Shown: positions 11,597-24,692 of the stretch, one piece after another
Position numbering within the stretch: the first letter of the stretch is position 1
Layout of the letters: the number at the start of each line of letters is the position of its first letter
NCBI GenBank assembly: GCA_947179485.1
Contig: OX359248.1
Location: 32,497,378-32,561,377, forward strand
DNA: 64,000 nucleotides
Direction: 5' to 3'
Source: Allacma fusca
Taxonomy: Eukaryota; Arthropoda; Collembola; Symphypleona; Sminthuridae
Notes under the pieces: model-generated
Told to the model about the DNA's origin: nothing
Database searches by the model: none
What the model saw: the letters and a program-made list of their open reading frames with translations, nothing else
Translations under genes and position numbers: made by a program

Positions 11597-13505
11597 TTTG
11601 TTTCGGATCGATGTGCAGTTTAAATTTTACTAATTATTATTGTCTTGATTCTTTGTAAGATTCAGAAACGTTTTAATTTCTATTGGAGCTATATGAGATA
11701 ATGAAGCCTAGTAGTAACAAAGTATATGATTATGATATCGTCAGTGGTTCTGTTCAGATGATTCTTGAGTGCGGATGTGGTATCCACCAGGGGGATTCTA
11801 AACTATTGAGAAAGTTATGGCTGGCGAGCTGAATTTTTTTTACAGCTGAAAATTTTTTCACCTATTGCTTTAGACTTTTTCCGTAAATTATATTGTTCGC
11901 GGAAAAAAGCATGAATTTAAATTGTATCAACTAATCATTGATTTCATAGTAGTCTTTATTTTTTTAAAGATTTTTTGGCAACCAACAATTTAAATTAATG
12001 AATTTTCCCTTCTGTATCTGATGCGGCTCTTCCTATAGCGACACTTTCTTGATGTCCAATTACCCACTGAAATACCATTATTTGCGTGTGTCTTGGTCAA
12101 CATGATTTTGAAAATTAGTAAGTTATTAGTCCCCGGCCCGGGAGGGTTAAGGTCCCAGATAATTATTTCTTGTTTGATTACGATTTGTAAATTTTGGTTC
12201 AGATTTTGTTTTATGTAGGGCAATTAAATAGTTTTTGAATGAGGTATTTTGGTATTTATGACCGAGATGTGAGAAATATTTTGAGTCTTAGGGAGCCCCA
12301 AAATCGGTTTATGGGCATTTTAAACAATAAAGTCTGTATTTTTTGAAAAACTAAGTCCCTGGTACGCAGGTCTTACGTTAATATTTTTATACTTGTGGAA
12401 ACCCTGAATGCACTAGCTCCACTTGGATTTTTGCACAGGAAATTGTTTTGTAATTAATTTTACTTGGACTGCATTTTCGTTAGCAATTAGATAAATTCAT
12501 GGGAAAATTCTGCAGGAGCAGACTCATACTTAGTAAACTAAATCGCGCAGGAGAGATATTGAGAAAAGGAATGTACCTTCAGAAAATTGTGTCGTTGAAT
12601 TTAAGTTCTTAATACTGTATTTCGAAAGTTTTAAAGTTTGTGAATCAGTTTCAGTTCAGAGTTTCTACCTGCCCCAACATGTTGTATTTGAACGCACCCT
12701 AAATATTAAGCACAAGGGAACACATGGGAAGAGTACAGGGTTAGTGCAAACATTTCCCTCCCATGTTGAGTGCTTCATTGATGATTATTTACTTGACTAT
12801 AAATAATAATTATTTACTATTATTACGTAACATATTTACAGTACTTTTTCTTAATGTTGTCAGTTATTATAGCCCTTTACTATTATAATTTGGTTGTTGA
12901 CTCATTGCGACTTGTGGCTTAACCAAAAGGTCACATTGTATTATCTCCATCCAGAAATTATGTAATTGGCAGGGATAATCCATGCAATTGTTGGTTAACC
13001 TTGAAGGAATTAGATAAAAATATGTGAGAATTATCCATCACATTACCACAGAAAGACAAAACCAGGCGTTTCTTATTTTGTTCAAAATTGCTTTACAACA
13101 AAAAAAAAAGTGATTGTTATAGTACTGAAATTTGCGTTTAACCCCTCAGAGATTTTTCATATAGATACCTCTGCTTAAAATGTAATCGTAAAATAAAACA
13201 TAACGTTTGCCCCACTCAGGCTATCTTGGAATTCTCGGAGAACAATCAGTTCAATGACGATTACCAAGCAAAGCCTGCTGTGAGCTGTGACATAGATTCA
13301 GCCTTACTTATTCAGGGAATGAATATGGATGCAAATGTTCATGAAGCCAACTTCGTTGGGAAGATTTCGTGCAAAGCTGGTGAAGAGTGACAAATCTGCT
13401 ATGCTGATATTATAATCTAACCTCAGCAGTAACCACATGTACTGGATGATTGAATGTTTGCTGCATCTGTATATATACATGGAAGAAATATGTGGGAATG
13501 CCAAA
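11597..13505. other. Upstream intergenic DNA of the tetraspanin, no confirmed gene
   Basis: Promoter side of the 317-aa tetraspanin, then AT-rich sequence. One plus-strand open stretch at 13220-13390 follows a CAG acceptor-like site and ends in TGA, but the 56-residue product matches nothing known; it recurs at 60834-61004 as part of the duplication. Confidence 0.5.
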
Positions 13506-13705
13506 NNNNNNNNNNNNNNNNNNNNNNNNNNNNNNNNNNNNNNNNNNNNNNNNNNNNNNNNNNNNNNNNNNNNNNNNNNNNNNNNNNNNNNNNNNNNNNN
13601 NNNNNNNNNNNNNNNNNNNNNNNNNNNNNNNNNNNNNNNNNNNNNNNNNNNNNNNNNNNNNNNNNNNNNNNNNNNNNNNNNNNNNNNNNNNNNNNNNNNN
13701 NNNNN
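13506..13705. other. Assembly gap (200 N)
   Basis: A run of exactly 200 unknown bases, a common placeholder for a gap of unestimated size. The sequence to its right begins in the middle of a repeat unit (13706 corresponds to 20555), so the tandem array probably continues into the gap. Confidence 0.99.
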
Positions 13706-13899
13706 CATACAAATTATAATTAAATTATAAAAAATCACATTTGATCAGCACGTTATCCTGATCCACTAAGGGGCGAAGCACCATACAGTGTTGCAACAGC
13801 AAGATTTAATAACAATGGAATGTTGGTATTAAGTTGATTAAGCGATTATTTAAATTTTCCGTGTATAATATTGAGTTTGGGATAGAACCTAGGTGAGCC
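13706..13899. repeat. Truncated end of an L unit
   Basis: The last 194 bp of an L unit (equivalent to 20555-20748), cut by the gap. It shows that at least one more L unit lies to the left. Confidence 0.9.
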
Positions 13900-15369
13900 G
13901 TCTTAAATTGTTGTGTCAAATATAATCTCGTATATATCTCGTATATAGAAGGTTTATAATAGGTTGTCTATTTCTCGGAGGAAGAGTAAATTTTTTTGCC
14001 TTTAATTAGATTGACGGAAGCCGCGAGGGTCTATTCAACTGCAGTCGGATTTCGGATTGTGATTTTCGTGACTGCACAACATGACCTGATTAAAGTAGTA
14101 AGCTTTCGGGACCGTCTTAAATTGTTGTCAAAAATAATCTCTGAGGATAAGAAAAATGGTCCTGATGCATTCGAGATGTGAGCGAAAATTCGTACATACA
14201 CTTGTACTCGTGGCAAAGTTGACCACGTCCATTACTGATTATAGGTAGTGACGCCAATGGTCTGGTCTGATCCAGATTTTATGAAACTGTCTAATAAAAA
14301 GCTCACACCAGACCATTGGGCTGGTCTAGTTTATCGGACCAGACCAATGGTCTGATCCACTCGTTCGGATCAGACCAGACCAAAGACCATGGTCCAGAAA
14401 ATCATTAAGAGCAAATAAATAGTAATAAAATTATAAATCTGAATCTGAAATAAATAGTAATCACATTTTATGCAGTCAAATGTTTCTTTTATCCCCAGAA
14501 ATGTCAGTTTTAATTGGTTCCATTCGATGGGATTTCCTTAACTCATAAATTTTTATTTTGCGAACTTTTGAGACCATGGTCCTGTGGTCTGGTCTGGGCC
14601 TGAAGCTGGACTAATGGTATCTGTCCTGGTCCAAGTTTTGGATCAAACCGGACCAGACCAAAAATGAACCATTTATAATGTTCCGGACCAGACCATTGGC
14701 ATTCCTAATTATAGGTATACCCCTTGCTATTTGTCCACTACGTGTCTTCACAAATTAGTTAGTTACAAGTTTCTCTCGACTGTTGGTTAAACTAGTATTA
14801 GGATATCACTCCTAAAATATTTCAATATATGAAGGTAAGCAATTGTAAGCAAAGATTCCATGAGAAAATCGTCAATGAAGACGCAAAATGATTCAGATTC
14901 ATCTTCGATTAATTCAAAATGGTTTACTAATCTTCTTGCTGTTAGGTCTAATTACATAAGTGGCTGCTAGTCACGTTCAATTTAAAATGGGTTACTTGCA
15001 ATTTTAACAAAAATCAATATAAATTACATACATACATATTTTAATCGCATCATCATGTAGATCCCTTTGATTGATTAGAAACTGCATGTAGACCATTTTC
15101 CCTTACATTTTGAAACCAGGCAGTCCACTTTGAATCTTGATAAGATTTGGCCCACGCAATTGTCGCTTTGATCAACAAATCATCTATACTATTGTGGTTA
15201 TTCTATAAGGATATTTTTTTCGTTTTAGTCAAATCCGTTTCTCATGACATTCCAATCAAATCCGATGGGACAGTAAAGAATGCCGGGGCAGACAAAATTA
15301 TTTTCACAGTGGGACCATGCAAAATAAACTTGCATGACCTGATATGACCTGTATGAAGCTTTCGGGACC
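13900..15369. repeat. S unit 1 (1470 bp)
   Basis: S head with the long form of the MITE (14246-14707) followed by the S-specific tail. Confidence 0.95.
14246..14707. mobile_element. hAT-like MITE of the GGTCTGGTC family (amplified within the array)
   Basis: Ends TAGTGACGCCAATGG and CCATTGGCATTCCTA form an inverted repeat, and the perfect 8-bp TSD ATTATAGG flanks it (14238-14245 and 14708-14715). The interior is dense in GGTCTGGTC/GACCAGACC in both orientations. All units share this insertion and its TSD, so insertion preceded amplification. Other copies: 15716-16177, 17186-17612, 18621-19047, 21095-21556, 22565-22991, 25039-25500, 26509-26935, 28983-29444, 30453-30879, 32927-33353 and 35401-35827. 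The 427-bp form lacks 35 bp. Confidence 0.88.
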
Positions 15370-16839
15370 GTCTTAAATTGTTGTGTCAAATATAATCTCG
15401 TATATATCTCGTATATAGAAGGTTTATAATAGGTTGTCTATTTCTCGGAGGAAGAGTAAATGTTTTTGCCTTTAATTAGATTGACGGAAGCCGCGAGGGT
15501 CTATTCAACTGCAGTCGGATTTCGGATTGTGATTTTCGTGACTGCACAACATGACCTGATTAAAGTAGTAAGCTTTCGGGACCGTCTTAAATTGTTGTCA
15601 AAAATAATCTCTGAGGATAAGAAAAATGGTCCTGATGCATTCGAGATGTGAGCGAAAATTCGTACATACACTTGTACTCGTGGCAAAGTTGACCACGTCC
15701 ATTACTGATTATAGGTAGTGACGCCAATGGTCTGGTCTGATCCAGATTTTATGAAACTGTCTAATAAAAAGCTCACACCAGACCATTGGGCTGGTCTAGT
15801 TTATCGGACCAGACCAATGGTCTGATCCACTCGTTCGGATCAGACCAGACCAAAGACCATGGTCCAGAAAATCATTAAGAGCAAATAAATAGTAATAAAA
15901 TTATAAATCTGAATCTGAAATAAATAGTAATCACATTTTATGCAGTCAAATGTTTCTTTTATCCCCAGAAATGTCAGTTTTAATTGGTTCCATTCGATGG
16001 GATTTCCTTAACTCATAAATTTTTATTTTGCGAACTTTTGAGACCATGGTCCTGTGGTCTGGTCTGGGCCTGAAGCTGGACTAATGGTATCTGTCCTGGT
16101 CCAAGTTTTGGATCAAACCGGACCAGACCAAAAATGAACCATTTATAATGTTCCGGACCAGACCATTGGCATTCCTAATTATAGGTATACCCCTTGCTAT
16201 TTGTCCACTACGTGTCTTCACAAATTAGTTAGTTACAAGTTTCTCTCGACTGTTGGTTAAACTAGTATTAGGATATCACTCCTAAAATATTTCAATATAT
16301 GAAGGTAAGCAATTGTAAGCAAAGATTCCATGAGAAAATCGTCAATGAAGACGCAAAATGATTCAGATTCATCTTCGATTAATTCAAAATGGTTTACTAA
16401 TCTTCTTGCTGTTAGGTCTAATTACATAAGTGGCTGCTAGTCACGTTCAATTTAAAATGGGTTACTTGCAATTTTAACAAAAATCAATATAAATTACATA
16501 CATACATATTTTAATCGCATCATCATGTAGATCCCTTTGATTGATTAGAAACTGCATGTAGACCATTTTCCCTTACATTTTGAAACCAGGCAGTCCACTT
16601 TGAATCTTGATAAGATTTGGCCCACGCAATTGTCGCTTTGATCAACAAATCATCTATACTATTGTGGTTATTCTATAAGGATATTTTTTTCGTTTTAGTC
16701 AAATCCGTTTCTCATGACATTCCAATCAAATCCGATGGGACAGTAAAGAATGCCGGGGCAGACAAAATTATTTTCACAGTGGGACCATGCAAAATAAACT
16801 TGCATGACCTGATATGACCTGTATGAAGCTTTCGGGACC
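15370..16839. repeat. S unit 2 (1470 bp)
   Basis: Near-identical to S1; one visible difference is ATGTTTTT in place of the T-run near 15459. MITE at 15716-16177. Confidence 0.95.
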
Positions 16840-18274
16840 GTCTTAAATTGTTGTGTCAAATATAATCTCGTATATATCTCGTATATAGAAGGTTTATAAT
16901 AGGTTGTCTATTTCTCGGAGGAAGAGTAAATGTTTTTGCCTTTAATTAGATTGACGGAAGCCGCGAGGGTCTATTCAACTGCAGTCGGATTTCGGATTGT
17001 GATTTTCGTGACTGCACAACATGACCTGATTAAAGTAGTAAGCTTTCGGGACCGTCTTAAATTGTTGTCAAAAATAATCTCTGAGGATAAGAAAAATGGT
17101 CCTGATGCATTCGAGATGTGAGCGAAAATTCGTACATACACTTGTACTCGTGGCAAAGTTGACCACGTCCATTACTGATTATAGGTAGTGACGCCAATGG
17201 TCTGGTCTGATCCAGATTTTATGAAACTGTCTAATAAAAAGCTCACACCAGACCATTGGGCTGGTCTAGTTTATCGGACCAGACCAATGGTCTGATCCAC
17301 TCGTTCGGATCAGACCAGACCAAAGACCATGGTCCAGAAAATCATTAAGAGCAAATAAATAGTAATCACATTTTATGCAGTCAAATTTTTCTTTTATCCC
17401 CAGAAATGTCAGTTTTAATTGGTTCCATTCCATGGGATTTCCTTAACTCATAAATTTTTATTTTGCGAACTTTTGAGGCCATGGTCCTGTGGTCTGTTCT
17501 GGGCCTGAAGCTGGACTAATTGTATCTGGCCTGGTCCAAGTGTTGGATCAAACCGGACCAGACCAAAAACGAACCATTTATAATGTTCCGGACCAGACCA
17601 TTGGCATTCCTAATTATAGGTATACCCCATGCTATTTGTCCACTACGTGTCTTCACAAATTAGTTAGTTACAAGTTTCTCTCGACTGTTGGTTAAACTAG
17701 TATTAGGATATCACTCCTAAAATATTTCAATATATGAAGGTAAGCAATTGTAAGCAAAGATTCCATGAGAAAATCGTCAATGAAGACGCAAAATGATTCA
17801 GATTCATCTTCGATTAATTCAAAATGGTTTACTAATCTTCTTGCTGTTAGGTCTAATTACATAAGTGGCTGCTAGTCACGTTCAATTTAAAATGGGTTAC
17901 TTGCAATTTTAACAAAAATCAATATAAATTACATACATACATATTTTAATCGCATCATCATGTAGATCCCTTTGATTGATTAGAAACTGCATGTAGACCA
18001 TTTTCCCTTACATTTTGAAACCAGGCAGTCCACTTTGAATCTTGATAAGATTTGGCCCACGCAATTGTCGCTTTGATCAACAAATCATCTATACTATTGT
18101 GGTTATTCTATAAGGATATTTTTTTCGTTTTAGTCAAATCCGTTTCTCATGACATTCCAATCAAATCCGATGGGACAGTAAAGAATGCCGGGGCAGACAA
18201 AATTATTTTCACAGTGGGACCATGCAAAATAAACTTGCATGACCTGATATGACCTGTATGAAGCTTTCGGGACC
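16840..18274. repeat. S unit 3, hybrid (1435 bp)
   Basis: Carries the L-type MITE (17186-17612, lacking 35 bp and with the L-specific substitutions) joined to the S-specific tail. It is therefore a recombinant unit with its breakpoint between about 17630 and 17672. Confidence 0.9.
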
Positions 18275-20748
18275 GTCTTAAATTGTTGTGTCAAATATAA
18301 TCTCGTATATATCTCGTATATAGAAGGTTTATAATAGGTTGTCTATTTCTCGGAGGAAGAGTAAATGTTTTTGCCTTTAATTAGATTGACGGAAGCCGCG
18401 AGGGTCTATTCAACTGCAGTCGGATTTCGGATTGTGATTTTCGTGACTGCACAACATGACCTGATTAAAGTAGTAAGCTTTCGGGACCGTCTTAAATTGT
18501 TGTCAAAAATAATCTCTGAGGATAAGAAAAATGGTCCTGATGCATTCGAGATGTGAGCGAAAATTCGTACATACACTTGTACTCGTGGCAAAGTTGACCA
18601 CGTCCATTACTGATTATAGGTAGTGACGCCAATGGTCTGGTCTGATCCAGATTTTATGAAACTGTCTAATAAAAAGCTCACACCAGACCATTGGGCTGGT
18701 CTAGTTTATCGGACCAGACCAATGGTCTGATCCACTCGTTCGGATCAGACCAGACCAAAGACCATGGTCCAGAAAATCATTAAGAGCAAATAAATAGTAA
18801 TCACATTTTATGCAGTCAAATTTTTCTTTTATCCCCAGAAATGTCAGTTTTAATTGGTTCCATTCCATGGGATTTCCTTAACTCATAAATTTTTATTTTG
18901 CGAACTTTTGAGGCCATGGTCCTGTGGTCTGTTCTGGGCCTGAAGCTGGACTAATTGTATCTGGCCTGGTCCAAGTGTTGGATCAAACCGGACCAGACCA
19001 AAAACGAACCATTTATAATGTTCCGGACCAGACCATTGGCATTCCTAATTATAGGTATACCCCATGCTATTTGTCCACTACGTGTCTTCACAAATTAGTT
19101 AGTTACAAGTTCCTCTGGACCTTTTTGTATTTAAGGTCACTTGCTTGTATGGTTCTTTTTTCATAACGGTTGGAGCTTCTGTGGGGAACTAGTTTTGTGT
19201 TCCGCAGAAGGTTACGTCACGTCGCGATATCCTCGGAAGAAAAAAAAACCTCCTTGTAAACTAAATGCAAATGAATTTCCAATTTTTCCTCCACGTTCGA
19301 GTCAAATGTTTTAGAGTAAACTTATTTCCGGGCTGACCGGAAAAAATCCATGAAGTCGGAAATGTTTTGGAATTTTCCCTGGCGGGGTTGCCGAAAAAAA
19401 TCGACGCAGTCGGAAATATTTTGGAATTTTCCCTGGCGGTTTCGCCGGCAAAAATAGACGCAGTCGGAAAATGTCCGAAAATGTGGCTGGTGGGGTCGTC
19501 GGGAAAGTCGATGAAGTCGGTTTTTTTGGAATTCCGTCATGGTCGGAGATTTTAGATATCGGGGAAGTAATCAAATTTTTGGAAATTTGGCTGGAGGGGA
19601 CGTCGGGAAATTCCGACGCAGTCGGAAAATTTTCGCAGATATGGCTGTCGGGGTCGTCGGGAAAACACGGTGAAGTCGGATTTTTTAAAGCAAAATTTCG
19701 CAATTATTTGAGGTATTCTTGTAGAAATAAAGGAATGTGGAGCATTTCATAAGACTGGGATTAAAACCGGGACGTCCCGTCCCGAGGTTTTCGGGACGGG
19801 ACCGGGATTGGGACAGTTTCGGGACAAAAGTTTTGTCCCCATGTAATTTCGGGACTGAATCGGGACGATTTTTTTGTCCAGAGGATTTCGGGACGGGACA
19901 GAATTGCCACCGGGACAAAAATATTGTCCCCAGTAGAAGCCCTACTTCCAGTAGACTTCCCAAGTCCAATTTCCTCTAGTAAATCCAGAACGTCGTGTCT
20001 CTGTCTGTGTGTCGATATTCAAACCCACAGCGAATGCTATCTACTCATGTGTTATGGTTATGGAATTCAATCTCCATGAATTAATTGCAATCTGATTATT
20101 TTGTCAAATCGAAGCCGAAAGGTCACAATGCTCTATCAATCAAACTAAATGTACTTTCTTATTTTCCAGACCTTAAGAATTTGAGGAGAGGAGAAATATA
20201 GTGACTGAACTTTGTGCCCATAAGTGTGGGTTTCCTATGAGGGAAAATCAAATGGAATTGAAAGTACTTATTGTAACACTATATTTACGTCAGTTAATTT
20301 CTCAAATACTGTATTGCTGAAGTTATTTGCTCACTATTTTTTAATTACTAGTCCTAACATGCACATTTGATCTTTATATCCCCTAAAATACCATTAGGCA
20401 ATAAGGATTGATTTGTAGGAACCATGAATTTTAGTGATTGTAGCACGTGAAACGTGTTGCGCTTCTATCAATTCCTGTCATTTTTCCTATTTTAAATAAT
20501 CAGTGCGTCCAGTGTTGGAGACATCAGTCACATTATTAGGGTACAACCGAGCTACATACAAATTATAATTAAATTATAAAAAATCACATTTGATCAGCAC
20601 GTTATCCTGATCCACTAAGGGGCGAAGCACCATACAGTGTTGCAACAGCAAGATTTAATAACAATGGAATGTTGGTATTAAGTTGATTAAGCGATTATTT
20701 AAATTTTCCGTGTATAATATTGAGTTTGGGATAGAACCTAGGTGAGCC
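18275..20748. repeat. L unit 1 (2474 bp)
   Basis: Head with short-form MITE (18621-19047), divergence from S after 19111, minisatellite 19345-19680, GGGAC-rich block, then the segment shared in inverted form with 47291-48352. Confidence 0.95.
19345..19680. repeat. GACGCAGTCGG minisatellite inside L units
   Basis: Roughly 55- to 65-bp degenerate units, each with GA(C/T)G(C/A)AGTCGG, a GGAATTTTC-type spacer and (T/C)GGCGGGGTTG or TGGGGTCGTCGG. It recurs in every L unit (23289, 27233, 31177 and 33651 onward) and is longer at the array edge (36110-36625). The open frames through it are by-products of the repeat. Confidence 0.85.
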
Positions 20749-20749
20749 G
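19680..20749. mobile_element. 1070-bp L-specific segment, probably mobile
   Basis: The distal part of each L unit, containing a GGGACGGGAC-rich block (19760-19925) followed by about 800 bp without motif repeats. A diverged inverted copy of exactly this segment sits alone at 47291-48352, outside the array. Its edges there (next to ATTTTTTAAAGC and GGTGAGCCG) coincide with unit-part boundaries here. No clear terminal inverted repeat or TSD was found, so the element class is open. Confidence 0.6.
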
Positions 20750-22218
20750 TCTTAAATTGTTGTGTCAAATATAATCTCGTATATATCTCGTATATAGAAG
20801 GTTTATAATAGGTTGTCTATTTCTCGGAGGAAGAGTAAATTTTTTTGCCTTTAATTAGATTGACGGAAGCCGCGAGGGTCTATTCAACTGCAGTCGGATT
20901 TCGGATTGTGATTTTCGTGACTGCACAACATGACCTGATTAAAGTAGTAAGCTTTCGGGACCGTCTTAAATTGTTGTCAAAAATAATCTCTGAGGATAAG
21001 AAAAATGGTCCTGATGCATTCGAGATGTGAGCGAAAATTCGTACATACACTTGTACTCGTGGCAAAGTTGACCACGTCCATTACTGATTATAGGTAGTGA
21101 CGCCAATGGTCTGGTCTGATCCAGATTTTATGAAACTGTCTAATAAAAAGCTCACACCAGACCATTGGGCTGGTCTAGTTTATCGGACCAGACCAATGGT
21201 CTGATCCACTCGTTCGGATCAGACCAGACCAAAGACCATGGTCCAGAAAATCATTAAGAGCAAATAAATAGTAATAAAATTATAAATCTGAATCTGAAAT
21301 AAATAGTAATCACATTTTATGCAGTCAAATGTTTCTTTTATCCCCAGAAATGTCAGTTTTAATTGGTTCCATTCGATGGGATTTCCTTAACTCATAAATT
21401 TTTATTTTGCGAACTTTTGAGACCATGGTCCTGTGGTCTGGTCTGGGCCTGAAGCTGGACTAATGGTATCTGTCCTGGTCCAAGTTTTGGATCAAACCGG
21501 ACCAGACCAAAAATGAACCATTTATAATGTTCCGGACCAGACCATTGGCATTCCTAATTATAGGTATACCCCTTGCTATTTGTCCACTACGTGTCTTCAC
21601 AAATTAGTTAGTTACAAGTTTCTCTCGACTGTTGGTTAAACTAGTATTAGGATATCACTCCTAAAATATTTCAATATATGAAGGTAAGCAATTGTAAGCA
21701 AAGATTCCATGAGAAAATCGTCAATGAAGACGCAAAATGATTCAGATTCATCTTCGATTAATTCAAAATGGTTTACTAATCTTCTTGCTGTTAGGTCTAA
21801 TTACATAAGTGGCTGCTAGTCACGTTCAATTTAAAATGGGTTACTTGCAATTTTAACAAAAATCAATATAAATTACATACATACATATTTTAATCGCATC
21901 ATCATGTAGATCCCTTTGATTGATTAGAAACTGCATGTAGACCATTTTCCCTTACATTTTGAAACCAGGCAGTCCACTTTGAATCTTGATAAGATTTGGC
22001 CCACGCAATTGTCGCTTTGATCAACAAATCATCTATACTATTGTGGTTATTCTATAAGGATATTTTTTTCGTTTTAGTCAAATCCGTTTCTCATGACATT
22101 CCAATCAAATCCGATGGGACAGTAAAGAATGCCGGGGCAGACAAAATTATTTTCACAGTGGGACCATGCAAAATAAACTTGCATGACCTGATATGACCTG
22201 TATGAAGCTTTCGGGACC
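20749..22218. repeat. S unit 4 (1470 bp)
   Basis: Long-form MITE at 21095-21556; first half of the first full 3944-bp S+L period. Confidence 0.95.
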
Positions 22219-24692
22219 GTCTTAAATTGTTGTGTCAAATATAATCTCGTATATATCTCGTATATAGAAGGTTTATAATAGGTTGTCTATTTCTCGGAGG
22301 AAGAGTAAATTTTTTTGCCTTTAATTAGATTGACGGAAGCCGCGAGGGTCTATTCAACTGCAGTCGGATTTCGGATTGTGATTTTCGTGACTGCACAACA
22401 TGACCTGATTAAAGTAGTAAGCTTTCGGGACCGTCTTAAATTGTTGTCAAAAATAATCTCTGAGGATAAGAAAAATGGTCCTGATGCATTCGAGATGTGA
22501 GCGAAAATTCGTACATACACTTGTACTCGTGGCAAAGTTGACCACGTCCATTACTGATTATAGGTAGTGACGCCAATGGTCTGGTCTGATCCAGATTTTA
22601 TGAAACTGTCTAATAAAAAGCTCACACCAGACCATTGGGCTGGTCTAGTTTATCGGACCAGACCAATGGTCTGATCCACTCGTTCGGATCAGACCAGACC
22701 AAAGACCATGGTCCAGAAAATCATTAAGAGCAAATAAATAGTAATCACATTTTATGCAGTCAAATTTTTCTTTTATCCCCAGAAATGTCAGTTTTAATTG
22801 GTTCCATTCCATGGGATTTCCTTAACTCATAAATTTTTATTTTGCGAACTTTTGAGGCCATGGTCCTGTGGTCTGTTCTGGGCCTGAAGCTGGACTAATT
22901 GTATCTGGCCTGGTCCAAGTGTTGGATCAAACCGGACCAGACCAAAAACGAACCATTTATAATGTTCCGGACCAGACCATTGGCATTCCTAATTATAGGT
23001 ATACCCCATGCTATTTGTCCACTACGTGTCTTCACAAATTAGTTAGTTACAAGTTCCTCTGGACCTTTTTGTATTTAAGGTCACTTGCTTGTATGGTTCT
23101 TTTTTCATAACGGTTGGAGCTTCTGTGGGGAACTAGTTTTGTGTTCCGCAGAAGGTTACGTCACGTCGCGATATCCTCGGAAGAAAAAAAAACCTCCTTG
23201 TAAACTAAATGCAAATGAATTTCCAATTTTTCCTCCACGTTCGAGTCAAATGTTTTAGAGTAAACTTATTTCCGGGCTGACCGGAAAAAATCCATGAAGT
23301 CGGAAATGTTTTGGAATTTTCCCTGGCGGGGTTGCCGAAAAAAATCGACGCAGTCGGAAATATTTTGGAATTTTCCCTGGCGGTTTCGCCGGCAAAAATA
23401 GACGCAGTCGGAAAATGTCCGAAAATGTGGCTGGTGGGGTCGTCGGGAAAGTCGATGAAGTCGGTTTTTTTGGAATTCCGTCATGGTCGGAGATTTTAGA
23501 TATCGGGGAAGTAATCAAATTTTTGGAAATTTGGCTGGAGGGGACGTCGGGAAATTCCGACGCAGTCGGAAAATTTTCGCAGATATGGCTGTCGGGGTCG
23601 TCGGGAAAACACGGTGAAGTCGGATTTTTTAAAGCAAAATTTCGCAATTATTTGAGGTATTCTTGTAGAAATAAAGGAATGTGGAGCATTTCATAAGACT
23701 GGGATTAAAACCGGGACGTCCCGTCCCGAGGTTTTCGGGACGGGACCGGGATTGGGACAGTTTCGGGACAAAAGTTTTGTCCCCATGTAATTTCGGGACT
23801 GAATCGGGACGATTTTTTTGTCCAGAGGATTTCGGGACGGGACAGAATTGCCACCGGGACAAAAATATTGTCCCCAGTAGAAGCCCTACTTCCAGTAGAC
23901 TTCCCAAGTCCAATTTCCTCTAGTAAATCCAGAACGTCGTGTCTCTGTCTGTGTGTCGATATTCAAACCCACAGCGAATGCTATCTACTCATGTGTTATG
24001 GTTATGGAATTCAATCTCCATGAATTAATTGCAATCTGATTATTTTGTCAAATCGAAGCCGAAAGGTCACAATGCTCTATCAATCAAACTAAATGTACTT
24101 TCTTATTTTCCAGACCTTAAGAATTTGAGGAGAGGAGAAATATAGTGACTGAACTTTGTGCCCATAAGTGTGGGTTTCCTATGAGGGAAAATCAAATGGA
24201 ATTGAAAGTACTTATTGTAACACTATATTTACGTCAGTTAATTTCTCAAATACTGTATTGCTGAAGTTATTTGCTCACTATTTTTTAATTACTAGTCCTA
24301 ACATGCACATTTGATCTTTATATCCCCTAAAATACCATTAGGCAATAAGGATTGATTTGTAGGAACCATGAATTTTAGTGATTGTAGCACGTGAAACGTG
24401 TTGCGCTTCTATCAATTCCTGTCATTTTTCCTATTTTAAATAATCAGTGCGTCCAGTGTTGGAGACATCAGTCACATTATTAGGGTACAACCGAGCTACA
24501 TACAAATTATAATTAAATTATAAAAAATCACATTTGATCAGCACGTTATCCTGATCCACTAAGGGGCGAAGCACCATACAGTGTTGCAACAGCAAGATTT
24601 AATAACAATGGAATGTTGGTATTAAGTTGATTAAGCGATTATTTAAATTTTCCGTGTATAATATTGAGTTTGGGATAGAACCTAGGTGAGCC
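22219..24692. repeat. L unit 2 (2474 bp)
   Basis: Short-form MITE at 22565-22991. Unlike L3 and L4 it has the T-run rather than ATGTTTTT near 22308, so its 5' part resembles units that follow an L unit. Confidence 0.95.

Larger units (their letters stand above)
10137..13505. repeat. Duplicated segment, copy A (pairs with 57751-61119)
   Basis: A 3369-bp stretch matching 57751-61119 at a constant offset of 47614. I noticed only a few substitutions, for example around 10276, 11864, 12435 and 12668. It carries a complete tetraspanin gene plus upstream intergenic DNA. Copy A stops exactly at the N run, whereas copy B continues into single-copy sequence. That asymmetry is what an unmerged contig end or alternative haplotype would produce. 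A genuine recent duplication cannot be excluded. Confidence 0.95.

Noticed and set aside
13996-14216. 61- to 63-codon frames on both strands repeated in every unit
   Set aside because: Overlapping opposite-strand frames of the same DNA with no family resemblance; identity across units reflects recent amplification, not selection.
15147-15347. 66-codon plus-strand frame in the S tail
   Set aside because: No known domain and no support beyond repetition; a diverged relative at 37680-37915 does not preserve it.
19311-19703. 130-codon minus-strand open frame recurring in each L unit, plus overlapping frames on both strands
   Set aside because: It lies within the GACGCAGTCGG minisatellite; the product is a low-complexity repeat, all frames stay open together, and recurrence is due to the array.
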